Assembly (NCBI GenBank): GCA_027459625.1
Contig: DAIDHP010000004.1
Coordinates: forward strand, 1 to 64,000
From: Chthonomonadales bacterium
GTDB lineage: Bacteria; Armatimonadota; Chthonomonadetes; Chthonomonadales; CAJBBX01
Direction: 5' to 3'
Length of the DNA: 64,000 bases
Shown: in pieces, positions 1 to 9,338 of the stretch
Position numbering within the stretch: the first letter of the stretch is position 1
Layout of the letters: each line of letters begins with the position of its first letter
Made by a program: the position numbers and the translations under genes
The notes under the pieces: model-generated
The model's input: only the letters and a program-made list of their open reading frames with translations
Databases searched by the model: none
What the model was told of the DNA's origin: nothing

Positions 1-79
1 TGAACCGCCCGGTGCGGACCCGCATGCCGGGTGGTGTGGGAGGCGGGATCAGTAATGACCCCGCCTACCCGATTGGTAT
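1..79 (+). mobile_element. 3' end of a probable group II intron (domains V and VI), partial
   Basis: Two consecutive GC-rich hairpins open the window. The first pairs ACCGCCCGG (5-13) with CCGGGTGGT (28-36) around a small inner stem, as expected for a domain V. The second pairs GGCGGG with CCCGCC around a short loop (about 42-66), as expected for domain VI, and ends in CTACCCGAT. This arrangement matches, from memory, the 3' terminus of bacterial group II introns that carry a reverse-transcriptase ORF; that ORF would lie upstream, outside the window. The exact 3' splice site is not certain. A structured RNA of another kind is possible. Confidence 0.5.
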
Positions 80-193
80 TTGCCAAGCACTATCGGGAAA
101 ATGAATGTCGCTTATCCTCATCGTTCGCTTGAAGGTTCATAAACCACCCTTCTCCTCGAATTTGTCCATGGTCCGATGATATAGTCATTTATC

Positions 194-1306
194 CTATTTG
201 TTCATGCTGATTTCCGATTTCCATAGTGCAATGGGGGGATCATCGTGCGCCATTCGAGGAGGCTCGTAAGGCCATCGAATCACACGTCCCTCCCCTGCGG
301 ATTGATAAGCTGCGAGGATGATTTTCAACACCTCCCTGCCATCCTCTCCGGTTTCGATGGGGGATTCCAAGTCTCTCACGCAATTTGCGAAATGCCGCAT
401 CTCCTGGGGAAACCCGTAGTTCCACGCCTCCTCAAACATGGTGAAGGTCCACCCTTTTGTCGAACCTGACTTTTCCACCGCGTATCCGTATCCTATTTCG
501 CTATAGGTTAGCAGGGCATTGCCTCGTAACAGGTCTGCGCGAGTGTTTCCTTTCGATCCGTATATCTCCGCTCGATCATCCACCCCTCCGGGTTTCGCCC
601 AGGAGTTCTCAGCAACGCCAACCTTGCCGCCCTCGTATTCCACGATGACGAAGGAGTGATCCTCTCCTTGTGTTTTGTCGGCGTGCACGTAGGTTCCGAG
701 CGTCGCGTGGACGCTGCGCACCTTAGGTTTTCCGAAAACGCATCGGGCGAACTCAATCGAATGGCAGCCCATATCCAACATCACCCCGCCGCCCGAGCGG
801 TTCACATCCCAAAACCAGGTCATGTGCGGACCATCATGTTCCTCCCACTGTTTCACGAGGAAAGGTTCGCCTAACGCCCCTTCATCCGCCAATTGTCTGG
901 CGCGGACGTATTTTGGCGCGAAAAGCAGTTCCTCCGCATAGAAAAGATACACCCCCGCTTCGCGGCACGCCTCTATCATGCTGTTGGCTTGCTCCAGAGT
1001 TCTGCAGAGCGGCTTTTCGCACACCACATGCTTTCCGCAGGCTGCGGCGTCCAGAGTTGCCTGGCAATGCAAATCGTTTGGAAGCGCTAGCAATACCATC
1101 TTAATTTCGGGCATCCTCAGGATATCGTGATAATCCACGAAAGCGTTTGGTATTCGCCTTTCCCGCGCGAACGACGTCGCCTTGCCAGGCGTGGGCGAGG
1201 CGACTGCGAGGATTTCAATCTCGGGCACATGCTGTTTGATGGAGTGAACGTGTATATCGGCGACGAAGCCGGTACCGATAACGCCTAGTTTCACAGTTGG
1301 ATTCAT
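194..1306 (-). CDS. Gfo/Idh/MocA family oxidoreductase
   Basis: A cytoplasmic NAD(P)-dependent sugar or cyclitol dehydrogenase of about 370 residues. The N-terminus carries the Rossmann motif GVIGTGFVADIH, and the family signature CEKPLCRT follows about 90 residues in, which holds the lysine usually acting at the active site. The C-terminal half is the alpha/beta substrate domain, with the GGGVMLDMGCHSIE stretch typical of the family. I chose the ATG at 1306 because AAGGATGG lies upstream at a workable distance, while the ATG at 1318 has AAGG directly against it. The gene stands alone on the minus strand. Substrate cannot be read from sequence. Confidence 0.9.
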   Translation of the reverse strand: MNPTVKLGVIGTGFVADIHVHSIKQHVPEIEILAVASPTPGKATSFARERRIPNAFVDYHDILRMPEIKMVLLALPNDLHCQATLDAAACGKHVVCEKPLCRTLEQANSMIEACREAGVYLFYAEELLFAPKYVRARQLADEGALGEPFLVKQWEEHDGPHMTWFWDVNRSGGGVMLDMGCHSIEFARCVFGKPKVRSVHATLGTYVHADKTQGEDHSFVIVEYEGGKVGVAENSWAKPGGVDDRAEIYGSKGNTRADLLRGNALLTYSEIGYGYAVEKSGSTKGWTFTMFEEAWNYGFPQEMRHFANCVRDLESPIETGEDGREVLKIILAAYQSAGEGRVIRWPYEPPRMAHDDPPIALWKSEISMNK

Positions 1307-1717
1307 GATTGATTCCATCCTTCTCAATGATATTCGCCAAAATACAAATATACCGATTCCAAGGGATTTTACCCGCTACCATCCCTCCGAGGCGTGTTTG
1401 CCAATGGGAGAGCTGGAAAAGTGGATGGAACCGTGGCTGTTTGAATACGTAATAACAATGTCAACAAGCGGGGGCGTCGAAAGTCGAAGAATCAGGTGTA
1501 AAAACGGGACTTGCGTCCCATGATATCGTAACATGCATTCCTTCCTTCGACAGCGGACGGCTGCGATTGTTAACCCCATTCAAATGTTATGTAGGTGGAT
1601 GTGATTGCGCACTTCGGAAAATGAGGTTATGATCGATAACCCGACGCTTGGCGACGCATCCGATTAGCATTTTAGCAGTTGCTTTTATGATCATCCTGAC
1701 CGTCATGAGGTGGCGCC
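1307..1717. other. Intergenic region between divergent genes
   Basis: About 410 bases separate the divergent Gfo/Idh and DUF2339 genes. Short open frames here have no ribosome binding site and no recognisable protein. It should contain promoters for both flanking genes, but I see no convincing -35/-10 pair. Confidence 0.5.
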
Positions 1718-4030
1718 ATGATATGTAGGAATTGCGGGGGCACCAACCCCTCGGATTATAACTTCTGCGCTCATTGCGGCGCCAAGTTGGAAAACGCTTC
1801 CGACGCTACATTGGACGAGGCGCGGAAATCAGGCGTCCCACCGGTGGGAAGAGATATGGAGGCGCTGTCCCGTAGAATGGATGAGATGTTGTTTCGGCTG
1901 GAGCGTATTGAACGCGCTCTCGCTATCTCCGACACACCACCGGTTGTCTCATCCTCTTTCGCCTCGCAGCCGTTAAGTCGTCCTTCGGCATCTCAGGTAC
2001 CCCCCATTCAGTCAAATCCACCTCCGGTAGCATATCCGCCAGCGCCTCAACCCTCCGCCTCTGTCGCTTCGTCCGCAACTCCATGGGAGGCCATTGTGGG
2101 AGGGAAGTGGACGCTTTGGGTGGGGGTGACCGCCGTGTTTCTCGCCATGGCTTTCTTCCTTGCATACGCATGGAAGTATCTTGGGATGGAGGCGCGTTTT
2201 GCGATTGGATTGGGTTTCGGGTTCGCATTTCTTGGCGCCGGGTATTGGATTCACAATCGTATGGAGAAAGCTTTCGGAGAGGTGATAGCGGGGACCGGAC
2301 TTGCTATTATCTATCTCACTATGTGGGCTGGGTTCAACGACTTCAAAATACTTGGGTTCCTACCGGCTTTTGTGATGATGTTCTGCGTATGTGCGGTTGG
2401 CGTAGCGTTATCTCTTTACTTTGACACACAGAACTTGAGTGTTCTATCAACTCTCGGAGGTTTCCTCACCCCGATTTTGATGAACACTGGCGGAGGGGCG
2501 CCATCCTCGCCATTCACTTTCCTTCTTTATGTGACTTTACTGCTATCCGGCGTTTTGGCGATATCGCTGTTTAAAAACTGGAGACCTTTGATCGCCATCT
2601 GTTTTGTCGCAACGTTTTTACTGCTGTCGGGCTGGTGGAGTTCGAACAGCGGAGCGATCCATACATATCGCTGGGAGGTGTTCGCCTTTATATCCATTGA
2701 CTTTGCCATATTCCTTGCGGCGGCGTGCGTAGGAAGTATCCTCAGGCGGGAGGAGATGGCTTCGGATTTGATAATCTTAATCTACTCCGACGCGTTCTTT
2801 TACACACTCTTCGGACACGATGTGCTTGTCCGAAGTCTACTTACCTATTACTACCTCACTCTTGGCGTGATTTTCGCCGTTCTAACCTGGATGGCGCATC
2901 GTGCGGTTCCCGGCAACAGGAACCTTAAATACGCTATGTTGATTCTCTCCGTGTTTTATATTACGATAACGATACCATTGCAACTTAACGAGGGATGGAT
3001 GGTGTCGGCGTGGATCATCGAGTCCGCTCTCATCCTTGATATCGGAGTGAGACTCAATAAACCCATCACTCGAGCGATAGGATATGTAATATGGGAGTTG
3101 GCTCTATTCGCCATGTTTTATGGTCTTTTCGAATTTGACACCGACAAAATGTTTCTCTATGTAAATGCTCGTACATTTCCCGTTTTGATTTGGGCGCTCG
3201 CCAACGGCTGGTTAACCTACGCCATGCTGAGAACTCCATCCAAGGAGGGTTTCCAGCTAAGTGGTCTGTTTTCCGCAGCGGCAGTCCTTGGAGGTGCGCT
3301 ATTCGTACCTTTGGAAACGGGGTTCGTATGCCATCGCGTTTTCCAATTCGATTATCAAACCGGATCCTTTTCCATAGCCTGTATCAGCGCGCTCATTCTT
3401 GGTTTGTATGCCATCGGCGTCTTTTCAATAGGTATGCGTGCTAACCATCTTGTTACAAGAGTGACCTCGTTTGCTGTCACCCTCTTGACATATGTTTATG
3501 TCACTTGGGCGTGCCAAATGTTCCCGAGCGATATGTTGAAACCGTTTTTGAATTTGAGAATCTTATCGTTTGTGGTTCTGTCATTGGCGTTTGTTACCAT
3601 GGCTGTGTCATATGCGCATGGCGGTGTAAATGTCGAAAAGAACGAGAGCGATCTCTCGAAAAGTTTAGGCGTCATCGCCTTGGTGGCTCTGCTTTACGGT
3701 CTCACACAGGAGCTATATCTCGCCTTCCAATATCATGCGGCTTCACTTGGTGATAATTGGAGCATCGCCGCGCAGATGGGAATCTCATTGATGTGGACGT
3801 TCTACGCTATTGCGGTGTTAGTGGGTGGGATAATAATGGCTGCGAGATCTTTTCGTATTGCCGGATTGATATTGCTTGGGGTGACCGCCTTGAAAGCCTT
3901 TCTCATCGATCTTAGCTTCGTGAACATGCCTTATCGTATCTTAAGCTTCGCCGGTTTGGGAGTGGGATTAATTATCATATCCTGGCTTTATGGCAGGTAT
4001 GGTATTGGCAAGCAGACGACCGAAACATAA
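1718..4030 (+). CDS. DUF2339 family multi-pass membrane protein with N-terminal zinc ribbon
   Basis: A 770-residue inner-membrane protein. Residues 3-21 form a CxxC...CxxC zinc ribbon (ICRNCGG and FCAHCGAK). A short predicted coiled coil (MDEMLFRLERIERAL) and a proline-rich linker to about residue 120 follow. The rest is a long run of hydrophobic helices, probably more than 20, beginning at GGKWTLWVGVTAVFLAMAFF. This order is characteristic of DUF2339 proteins, whose role is unknown. GAGGTGGCGCC just before the ATG is a good ribosome binding site. It is a single-gene unit ended by a perfect 12-bp inverted repeat that starts over its stop codon. Confidence 0.85.
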   Translation: MICRNCGGTNPSDYNFCAHCGAKLENASDATLDEARKSGVPPVGRDMEALSRRMDEMLFRLERIERALAISDTPPVVSSSFASQPLSRPSASQVPPIQSNPPPVAYPPAPQPSASVASSATPWEAIVGGKWTLWVGVTAVFLAMAFFLAYAWKYLGMEARFAIGLGFGFAFLGAGYWIHNRMEKAFGEVIAGTGLAIIYLTMWAGFNDFKILGFLPAFVMMFCVCAVGVALSLYFDTQNLSVLSTLGGFLTPILMNTGGGAPSSPFTFLLYVTLLLSGVLAISLFKNWRPLIAICFVATFLLLSGWWSSNSGAIHTYRWEVFAFISIDFAIFLAAACVGSILRREEMASDLIILIYSDAFFYTLFGHDVLVRSLLTYYYLTLGVIFAVLTWMAHRAVPGNRNLKYAMLILSVFYITITIPLQLNEGWMVSAWIIESALILDIGVRLNKPITRAIGYVIWELALFAMFYGLFEFDTDKMFLYVNARTFPVLIWALANGWLTYAMLRTPSKEGFQLSGLFSAAAVLGGALFVPLETGFVCHRVFQFDYQTGSFSIACISALILGLYAIGVFSIGMRANHLVTRVTSFAVTLLTYVYVTWACQMFPSDMLKPFLNLRILSFVVLSLAFVTMAVSYAHGGVNVEKNESDLSKSLGVIALVALLYGLTQELYLAFQYHAASLGDNWSIAAQMGISLMWTFYAIAVLVGGIIMAARSFRIAGLILLGVTALKAFLIDLSFVNMPYRILSFAGLGVGLIIISWLYGRYGIGKQTTET

Positions 4031-4064
4031 GGCTTCCCGAATTTCTGGCAATGGGAAGCCTTAT
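4027..4064. terminator. Convergent terminator hairpin
   Basis: ATAAGGCTTCCC (4027-4038) pairs perfectly with GGGAAGCCTTAT (4053-4064) across a 14-base loop. It lies between two converging genes. Neither side has a long T tract, so it may also act as an mRNA-stabilising 3' hairpin. Confidence 0.7.
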
Positions 4065-4094
4065 TGTACTATGGTTTCATCGATTGCTTTCGCT

Positions 4095-5045
4095 CTACGG
4101 CTTTTGGAATAGAATATTCCGCTGTGCATCATAAAGTGTTAGCGTGGATGGCTTGGAGGGGGTCTTGGCGCCGGTTTTTTTATCCTCCATGTTAGTTACT
4201 CCGAGCACCGCCCTAGGGCGCTCGTCCTTGTCGCAAACACTCACATCCGGACCGTACTTTCCCTCCTCCAATCGCACACGGGAAACACCTGATGCATCCA
4301 TCAAACTAAGATAAGGTCCATCGGAAAGAACGCCGATGCTTTCACGAGGCATTCCGGAGGAATCGCTGAAAAACATTCCCGTTCCAGATCTATCCGTGCT
4401 TAACTCGGTGCTTGTTTTCCCTGTTGGATCGATGAACTTCATTGTTGCGCTGTTGGACGTCCTCATCTTAAGCTTGTATTTGGAAACATTGTTCTTCAAA
4501 GCCATAAAGGGTCCATTATCATCCTCGCCTATTTCGCTGTAGTTATTATCAGCATCATCAGTATAAAACTCAGTGACTGAGCCATGCATATCAATGCCTG
4601 CGGATACATTGCTGTTTTTCCTCGAAAGGAACATTCCTTCACCCACCTTGCCATACAAACCTAACATGGCTTCATGCTTTCCCGTTGGATCGTTAATATC
4701 AATCTCCTGCAAGTGGGAGTTGGAACAAAGATTTACCGTCTTTTGACCATTGGGAGCGAACATCGACAGGTATGGTCCGTTTTTGTCACCGCTCGCGTAT
4801 CCCAATGCAACCTGTGGGGTACGATTATCGTCGCACATCACCAGTACAGGCCCTTTGTTCGGCACATAAGCAAGAACGGCGACCGGATTTCCCTGATCGT
4901 TGACGAGTGTGAACTTATGGGCGGTAATATTGTCCACCGCAGCAGGAGTTTGAGCGTTTACGGCGGTGGAGTTATGAAGAGCTAAAGCCCACATTCCGCT
5001 CCCCGCGAGCAGTAGCAGACATTTTGTGATCCAATCGGTTTTCAT
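4095..5045 (-). CDS. Secreted beta-repeat protein of unknown function
   Basis: A 316-residue exported protein I do not recognise. It begins with a signal peptide (KCLLLLAGSGMWALALH) and probable cleavage near AVNAQ. The rest is built from about 25-residue units with the loose pattern hydrophobic strand, D..G..R..LG, DGPYLSL, for example ESIGVLSDGPYLSL and SRVRLEEGKYGPDVSV. This suggests a beta-solenoid or propeller-like all-beta fold. The start, signal peptide and first 60 residues are closely similar to the next minus-strand gene at 5331, so the two are paralogs. AAAGGCGATCAGA precedes the ATG. Confidence 0.75.
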   Translation of the reverse strand: MKTDWITKCLLLLAGSGMWALALHNSTAVNAQTPAAVDNITAHKFTLVNDQGNPVAVLAYVPNKGPVLVMCDDNRTPQVALGYASGDKNGPYLSMFAPNGQKTVNLCSNSHLQEIDINDPTGKHEAMLGLYGKVGEGMFLSRKNSNVSAGIDMHGSVTEFYTDDADNNYSEIGEDDNGPFMALKNNVSKYKLKMRTSNSATMKFIDPTGKTSTELSTDRSGTGMFFSDSSGMPRESIGVLSDGPYLSLMDASGVSRVRLEEGKYGPDVSVCDKDERPRAVLGVTNMEDKKTGAKTPSKPSTLTLYDAQRNILFQKP

Positions 5046-5330
5046 TCTGATCGCCTTTCAATTTGTGGATATCGGAGAAAAGTATATTTGATATTTTCAA
5101 TTTATTATTTTATCATATTTACTAAATAAGAGCGCCTCAGCTTGTAATGGATATGTGCCTGTGAATAGTTGAGGGATGAAACAGTCGGATGAACGAATTC
5201 ATATGGCGCTTGGCGATGATACGGATGACCCTCCGAGGATTATAAATGCCAGGAAGAAGAGATGGGATATCACCGATTATGAATATTGAAAATCGTTAAC
5301 TGCGTTATTATCTCACCTCCAAAATGTCAA

Positions 5331-5789
5331 TCACGGCTTTCGATATATCGGATTTCCTGCGTCATCATTAAGACTTAATATCGGTTTGCCGTCTTTTTCA
5401 GTGGATAATCCCACTCGAATAACGCTTTGAGAATCGTACAAGGCGATACCCGGGGCGCCGTCCTTGAATACCATTATCGCAGCCTTTGGTACGCTTTGGT
5501 CATCGGAGAGGAACAATCCGGGAGTTCCTTCAGAGAGCAGTGTCATCTCCTCCCTCGATACATTGTGCGCATCGAACATACTGAAACTCGGCATGCCGAA
5601 CTTATTGATCTTCAATTCCGCCATTGCGGCGCCCTTGTCGTTCGTCAACAAAAATTTATGCGCCTTAATCACATCCGGGGTCGTCGGCGCCTGAGCGTTT
5701 ACCTGACGGGATCCATGCATTAACGCCAGTGCCCATAATCCACTGCCAATAAACGCCAACAACGCTTTGGTGGTCCAATCTCTATTCAT
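5331..5789 (-). CDS. Secreted beta-repeat protein, short paralog of the 4095 gene
   Basis: About 152 residues starting MNRDWTTKALLAF, with a signal peptide and the same mature opening as its neighbour (NAQAPTTPDVIKAHKF, ND.G). It has fewer copies of the repeated beta unit, ending at DDAGNPIYRKP. The ATG at 5789 is preceded by GAGGAGAGAG; the longer frame upstream adds residues that do not look like a signal peptide. A TATAAT at 5824-5829 (minus strand) lies about 35 bases upstream, without a clear -35 box. Function unknown; possibly a surface or periplasmic protein specific to this lineage. Confidence 0.75.
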   Translation of the reverse strand: MNRDWTTKALLAFIGSGLWALALMHGSRQVNAQAPTTPDVIKAHKFLLTNDKGAAMAELKINKFGMPSFSMFDAHNVSREEMTLLSEGTPGLFLSDDQSVPKAAIMVFKDGAPGIALYDSQSVIRVGLSTEKDGKPILSLNDDAGNPIYRKP

Positions 5790-6148
5790 CTCTCTCCTCG
5801 CGATTCGGCTTTTGACGCCGTTAATTATATTGGGCTTATTCCACATTCCACTCATTTATGCATATCCATGTAAGCGGCGCACACACCAGTGTCGTCCTTC
5901 GCCGTGGAAGTAGTTGAATTAGATGAGATAGTGGTGTATCCTATTAACGCTTGGTTTATTTCTTTTGATTTCAATTTGACCCGCGTATTCACTTCATATT
6001 CGATTTGGCATCGTCCCTAATCATGATCGGGTTCTCATCCGGCTCGCAGAGTGGATCTCAAATAATCATGCAGGGAATGGATGATCGAAAGGTTAAAGGC
6101 ATGGCTATATTCAATGTTTTTGGACGTGGTTCGGTTACTGAAATCGGA
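5790..6148. other. Divergent intergenic region
   Basis: The region separates the secreted paralog from the GH3 gene. It contains the minus-strand TATAAT at 5824-5829. It also holds in-frame upstream start candidates for the GH3 gene (TTG 6005, ATG 6101), so its right part may be coding if the GH3 start is earlier than called. Confidence 0.4.
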
Positions 6149-8722
6149 ATGCGCAACGAAAAGTCGCGTCGACAGGGGACGCACGGACGACGCATCCGAG
6201 TTCTGCTTCTTGTCTCTCTAGTTTGCGGTTTGGCGCTATCGGTGAATGGAGTTAAGTCGCAGGAGCAGCCGTGGATGAATTCCAAACTGCCGATTGCAAA
6301 GCGAGTTGATTTATTACTTCAGCAAATGACCCTTGATGAAAAAATAACGATGGTGCATGGATGGGGTGGTTCGCCCTATGTGGGGTATGTTCCCGCCAAC
6401 ACTCGTTTGGGAATCCCTGCATTAAACCTTGAAGATGGACCCTGCGGTGTGGCGGATGGCATGACGAACGTTACGCAGTTTCCCGCCGCGATAGCGATAT
6501 CCGCAAGCTGGAACTTGAATTTGATGAAGCGATACGGACGCGACATGGCCACGGAGGAGTTGGGAAAGGGCGCAAACATTCAGCTTGGTCCAACCGTCAA
6601 CATTCTCCGCAATCCGGTTTGGGGGCGCAGTTTCGAAAGCCTTGGCGAGGATCCATACCTGAATGGACAGATGGCTATCGCCGACATCGATGGAATTCAA
6701 AGTACCGGTGCAATGGCTTGCTTGAAGCATTACGATGCATACAATCAGGAATTCGACAGGGGCAACGGCAGTGCGAACGTTGACGAGAGAACGTTGCATG
6801 AGATATACATGCCTGCATTCGATATCGCGGTGAAGCAAGCGCACCCCGCCTCCATTATGACCGCCTATAACCGGATTAACGGCATTTTCTGCAGCGAAAA
6901 TCGGTACATCCTTACAAACGTGTTGTTTCACAGATGGGCGTATCCCGGTTTTACGATGTCTGACTGGGGCGGCACTCACAGCACCGTAGACGCTGCCAAC
7001 AATGGATTGGATATGGAGATGCCGGATGGGCAGTACTTTGGGGACGCTTTGAAGACCGCCATTCAGAACGGTACGGTTAGCGAAGCCACCCTTAACGACA
7101 AAGTGCGGCGAATCCTCTTCGAGATGTTCCGGTTCCATCTGTTCACTAAAAAGCCGATCGGTTCGCCTGCCGCTCATGTGGACACTCCTGAGCATGCGCA
7201 ATTCACTAGGATCGCGGCGGAACAGGGGACGGTGCTGCTGAAAAACGAGGGGAGCATTCTGCCGTTAAACTCCAACCGCGTTCATTCCATCGCGGTGATA
7301 GGGTTTGACGCCTCCACCAACCCGAAATCCGCCGGTGGGGGAAGCGCATCCGTTATCGCCCCTTATGTCATCACTCCTCTACAAGGGATTAAAAACAGAA
7401 TTGGCTCGAAGATCAGTGTCCAATATGCGGAAGGGGTCGCATCCAATACCGGAGCGATGCCTGCCATCCCATCGCAATACCTCTCCCCCTCCGATCAAAG
7501 CGCCGGGCATGGTTTGCAAGGGGAGTATTTCTCCAATACGAATTTGGAGGGGCAACCCACCGCAACCAAGACAGTGCCGAATATCGACTTTAACTGGCAC
7601 GGAGGACCTGCGGCAAGGGATGTTGGCGGAGATAACTGGTCGGCTCGATGGACGGGGACACTCACCCCGCCGAAGACAGGTGAGTATGTGTTTAGTCTTA
7701 CCAGCGATGACGGAAGCAGGCTCTACATCGGTAACCAACTTCTCATTAATAACTGGGGCAATCACGCCGCGCAGACAGTCACCGCTTCCATCAGCCTGAA
7801 CGCCAATCAAGCCTATCCCATTCGTGTGGAGTATTTCCAAGGTACCGGGGATAGTCTCATAACATTAGGATGGCGAATGCCCGGTGGCTTGTCCATGATG
7901 GACGAGGCAACCGCTCTCGCTCGAAAATCCGACGTTGCGGTTGTCTTTGCAAATGACTTTGAATCCGAAGGAGGGGATCGTCCCGACCTGAGTTTGCCGA
8001 ACAATCAGGATCAGCTTATCGAAGCCGTGTCCGAGGCGAATCCCAACACAATCGTCGTGCTTAATACGGGGGCTCCGGTGCTCATGCCCTGGATTAAACA
8101 GGTGAAGGGGATCGTTGAGGCGTGGTATCCGGGGCAGGAGGATGGCAATTCCATCGCCGCTGTGTTATTCGGGGATATGAATCCTTCTGGCAAATTGCCG
8201 ATGACTTTCCCCAAAAACGCTCAGGACATTCCTGCGAATACAGTCGAGCAATATCCTGGAGTGAATCAGGTGTCTCATTACACGGAGGGCATATTCGTGG
8301 GATATCGATACTACGACAAGAATGGGATTCAGCCGCTATTCCCGTTTGGTTTCGGACTATCTTACACGAAATTCGCTTTCAGCGGTCTACGGTTATCCTC
8401 CAGCCGATTATCCAAGAACCAAGGGCTAACGGTGACGCTTGATTTAAAGAACACCAGCAACCGCGACGGTGCGGAGGTTGTGCAGGTGTACGCCGGGGAT
8501 CCCGTCTCCACGGGCGAACCGCCGAAGCAACTGGCTGGTTTCTCCAAAGTATTTTTAAGGAAGGGCCAGACGAAGAGAGTGCAAATAGATATCGCACCAA
8601 GAGCGTTCGCCTATTGGAGCATGGCGAAGCATGACTGGGTGACGGCAAGCGGAAAGTATAAAATCATGGTGGGGGATTCGTCCCGAAATATCCTTCTGAA
8701 CGGAGCGGTGGACATCCACTAG
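6149..8722 (+). CDS. Glycoside hydrolase family 3 beta-glycosidase with PA14 insert
   Basis: An exported beta-glucosidase-type enzyme, about 857 residues from the ATG at 6149. An arginine-rich start and the hydrophobic stretch IRVLLLVSLVCGLALSV form a signal peptide. The GH3 N-terminal barrel follows, with the catalytic nucleophile Asp in GFTMSDWGG (residue about 272). The alpha/beta sandwich is interrupted at about 455-580 by a PA14 carbohydrate-binding module (GLQGEYFSNTNLEG, LTSDDGSRLYIG). The C-terminus is fibronectin III-like (ADGAEVVQVY type, here RDGAEVVQVYAGDP). The start is uncertain: ATG 6101 has the better ribosome binding site (GAAAGG), but 6149 gives the better signal peptide. 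It likely releases glucose or xylose from oligosaccharides outside the inner membrane. Confidence 0.92.
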   Translation: MRNEKSRRQGTHGRRIRVLLLVSLVCGLALSVNGVKSQEQPWMNSKLPIAKRVDLLLQQMTLDEKITMVHGWGGSPYVGYVPANTRLGIPALNLEDGPCGVADGMTNVTQFPAAIAISASWNLNLMKRYGRDMATEELGKGANIQLGPTVNILRNPVWGRSFESLGEDPYLNGQMAIADIDGIQSTGAMACLKHYDAYNQEFDRGNGSANVDERTLHEIYMPAFDIAVKQAHPASIMTAYNRINGIFCSENRYILTNVLFHRWAYPGFTMSDWGGTHSTVDAANNGLDMEMPDGQYFGDALKTAIQNGTVSEATLNDKVRRILFEMFRFHLFTKKPIGSPAAHVDTPEHAQFTRIAAEQGTVLLKNEGSILPLNSNRVHSIAVIGFDASTNPKSAGGGSASVIAPYVITPLQGIKNRIGSKISVQYAEGVASNTGAMPAIPSQYLSPSDQSAGHGLQGEYFSNTNLEGQPTATKTVPNIDFNWHGGPAARDVGGDNWSARWTGTLTPPKTGEYVFSLTSDDGSRLYIGNQLLINNWGNHAAQTVTASISLNANQAYPIRVEYFQGTGDSLITLGWRMPGGLSMMDEATALARKSDVAVVFANDFESEGGDRPDLSLPNNQDQLIEAVSEANPNTIVVLNTGAPVLMPWIKQVKGIVEAWYPGQEDGNSIAAVLFGDMNPSGKLPMTFPKNAQDIPANTVEQYPGVNQVSHYTEGIFVGYRYYDKNGIQPLFPFGFGLSYTKFAFSGLRLSSSRLSKNQGLTVTLDLKNTSNRDGAEVVQVYAGDPVSTGEPPKQLAGFSKVFLRKGQTKRVQIDIAPRAFAYWSMAKHDWVTASGKYKIMVGDSSRNILLNGAVDIH

Positions 8723-8737
8723 GAGGAACATAAATGC

Positions 8738-8787
8738 AGAGGGGGGACGTCACCTTGATTATTGAGGTGTGCTGTCGCTCCCCCCTT
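8738..8787 (+). terminator. Terminator after the GH3 gene
   Basis: AGGGGGGA pairs with TCCCCCCT, and an inner TCACCT pairs with AGGTG. TTTGTCCTTCTTTTC follows on the plus strand. The structure overlaps the last codons of the converging small membrane protein gene. Confidence 0.6.
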
Positions 8788-8947
8788 TGTCCTTCTTTTC
8801 GAACACGCTTATCAAACCCGCTATCGATATCAATGCTGTGATGATGAATATGATAGTCATCATGTTCATCACTCGCATAATACCATAAAGGGATAATACT
8901 CCCGCGATGATATAAAGCAACCCCGTCACCGAAATGCGTATCTCCAT
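8759..8947 (-). CDS. Small two-helix membrane protein
   Basis: A 62-residue protein with two hydrophobic helices (VTGLLYIIAGVLSLYGIM and MMTIIFIITALISIAGLISVF) and a charged tail FEKKDKGGSDS. GAGGAGG lies seven bases before the ATG at 8947, a strong site that selects this start. Its 3' end overlaps the plus-strand terminator. I do not recognise the family. Confidence 0.7.
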   Translation of the reverse strand: MEIRISVTGLLYIIAGVLSLYGIMRVMNMMTIIFIITALISIAGLISVFEKKDKGGSDSTPQ

Positions 8948-9126
8948 TCAAAACGCCTCCTCATAACGTCGTTATCCTATATATCCAATATACCCTTCCA
9001 TGTGCAAGAACCGTATGTATTACTGCGATAAACAAACTTTCAGGAAGGAAATGCCACTCCTATGAGTGTAATATCCGCATGTGGGTAATTGGGTATTGCG
9101 AAGCGCTGTCAAATATGATAAGGTAA

Positions 9127-9194
9127 TGGCAAACTCCTCTGTTCGATGCTTTCCTGTCATCACATGGGAGTTTCATGCCTCGTTTGCCATATTT
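9127..9194 (+). promoter_or_regulatory. Leader with mutually exclusive hairpins upstream of galT
   Basis: TGGCAAAC (9127-9134) can pair with GTTTGCCA (9182-9189), which is followed by TATTTTT like an intrinsic terminator. The same left segment GGCAAACTCC (9128-9137) can instead pair with GGAGTTT and GCC (9167-9179) with a 3-base bulge. The two foldings compete, as in an attenuator. About 150 bases remain to the galT start. The rest of the 8948-9338 gap shows nothing else clear. Confidence 0.35.
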
Positions 9195-9338
9195 TTCAAT
9201 GAATTCAGACGCTTTCACAAATTACTTCCACATCGCATAGTGATAAGGACTGGACATTTGCAGGGAATTAAAGGTATCTATTTTTGATATGCATTGGAAT
9301 AGGATGATATGCGCACATTTATGTAGGGGGAGGAAATA

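Noticed and set aside
6422-7201. A 259-codon antisense open frame inside the GH3 gene
   Set aside because: It lies wholly opposite a gene with a complete family signature, has no recognisable domain, and follows from the codon composition of the real gene.
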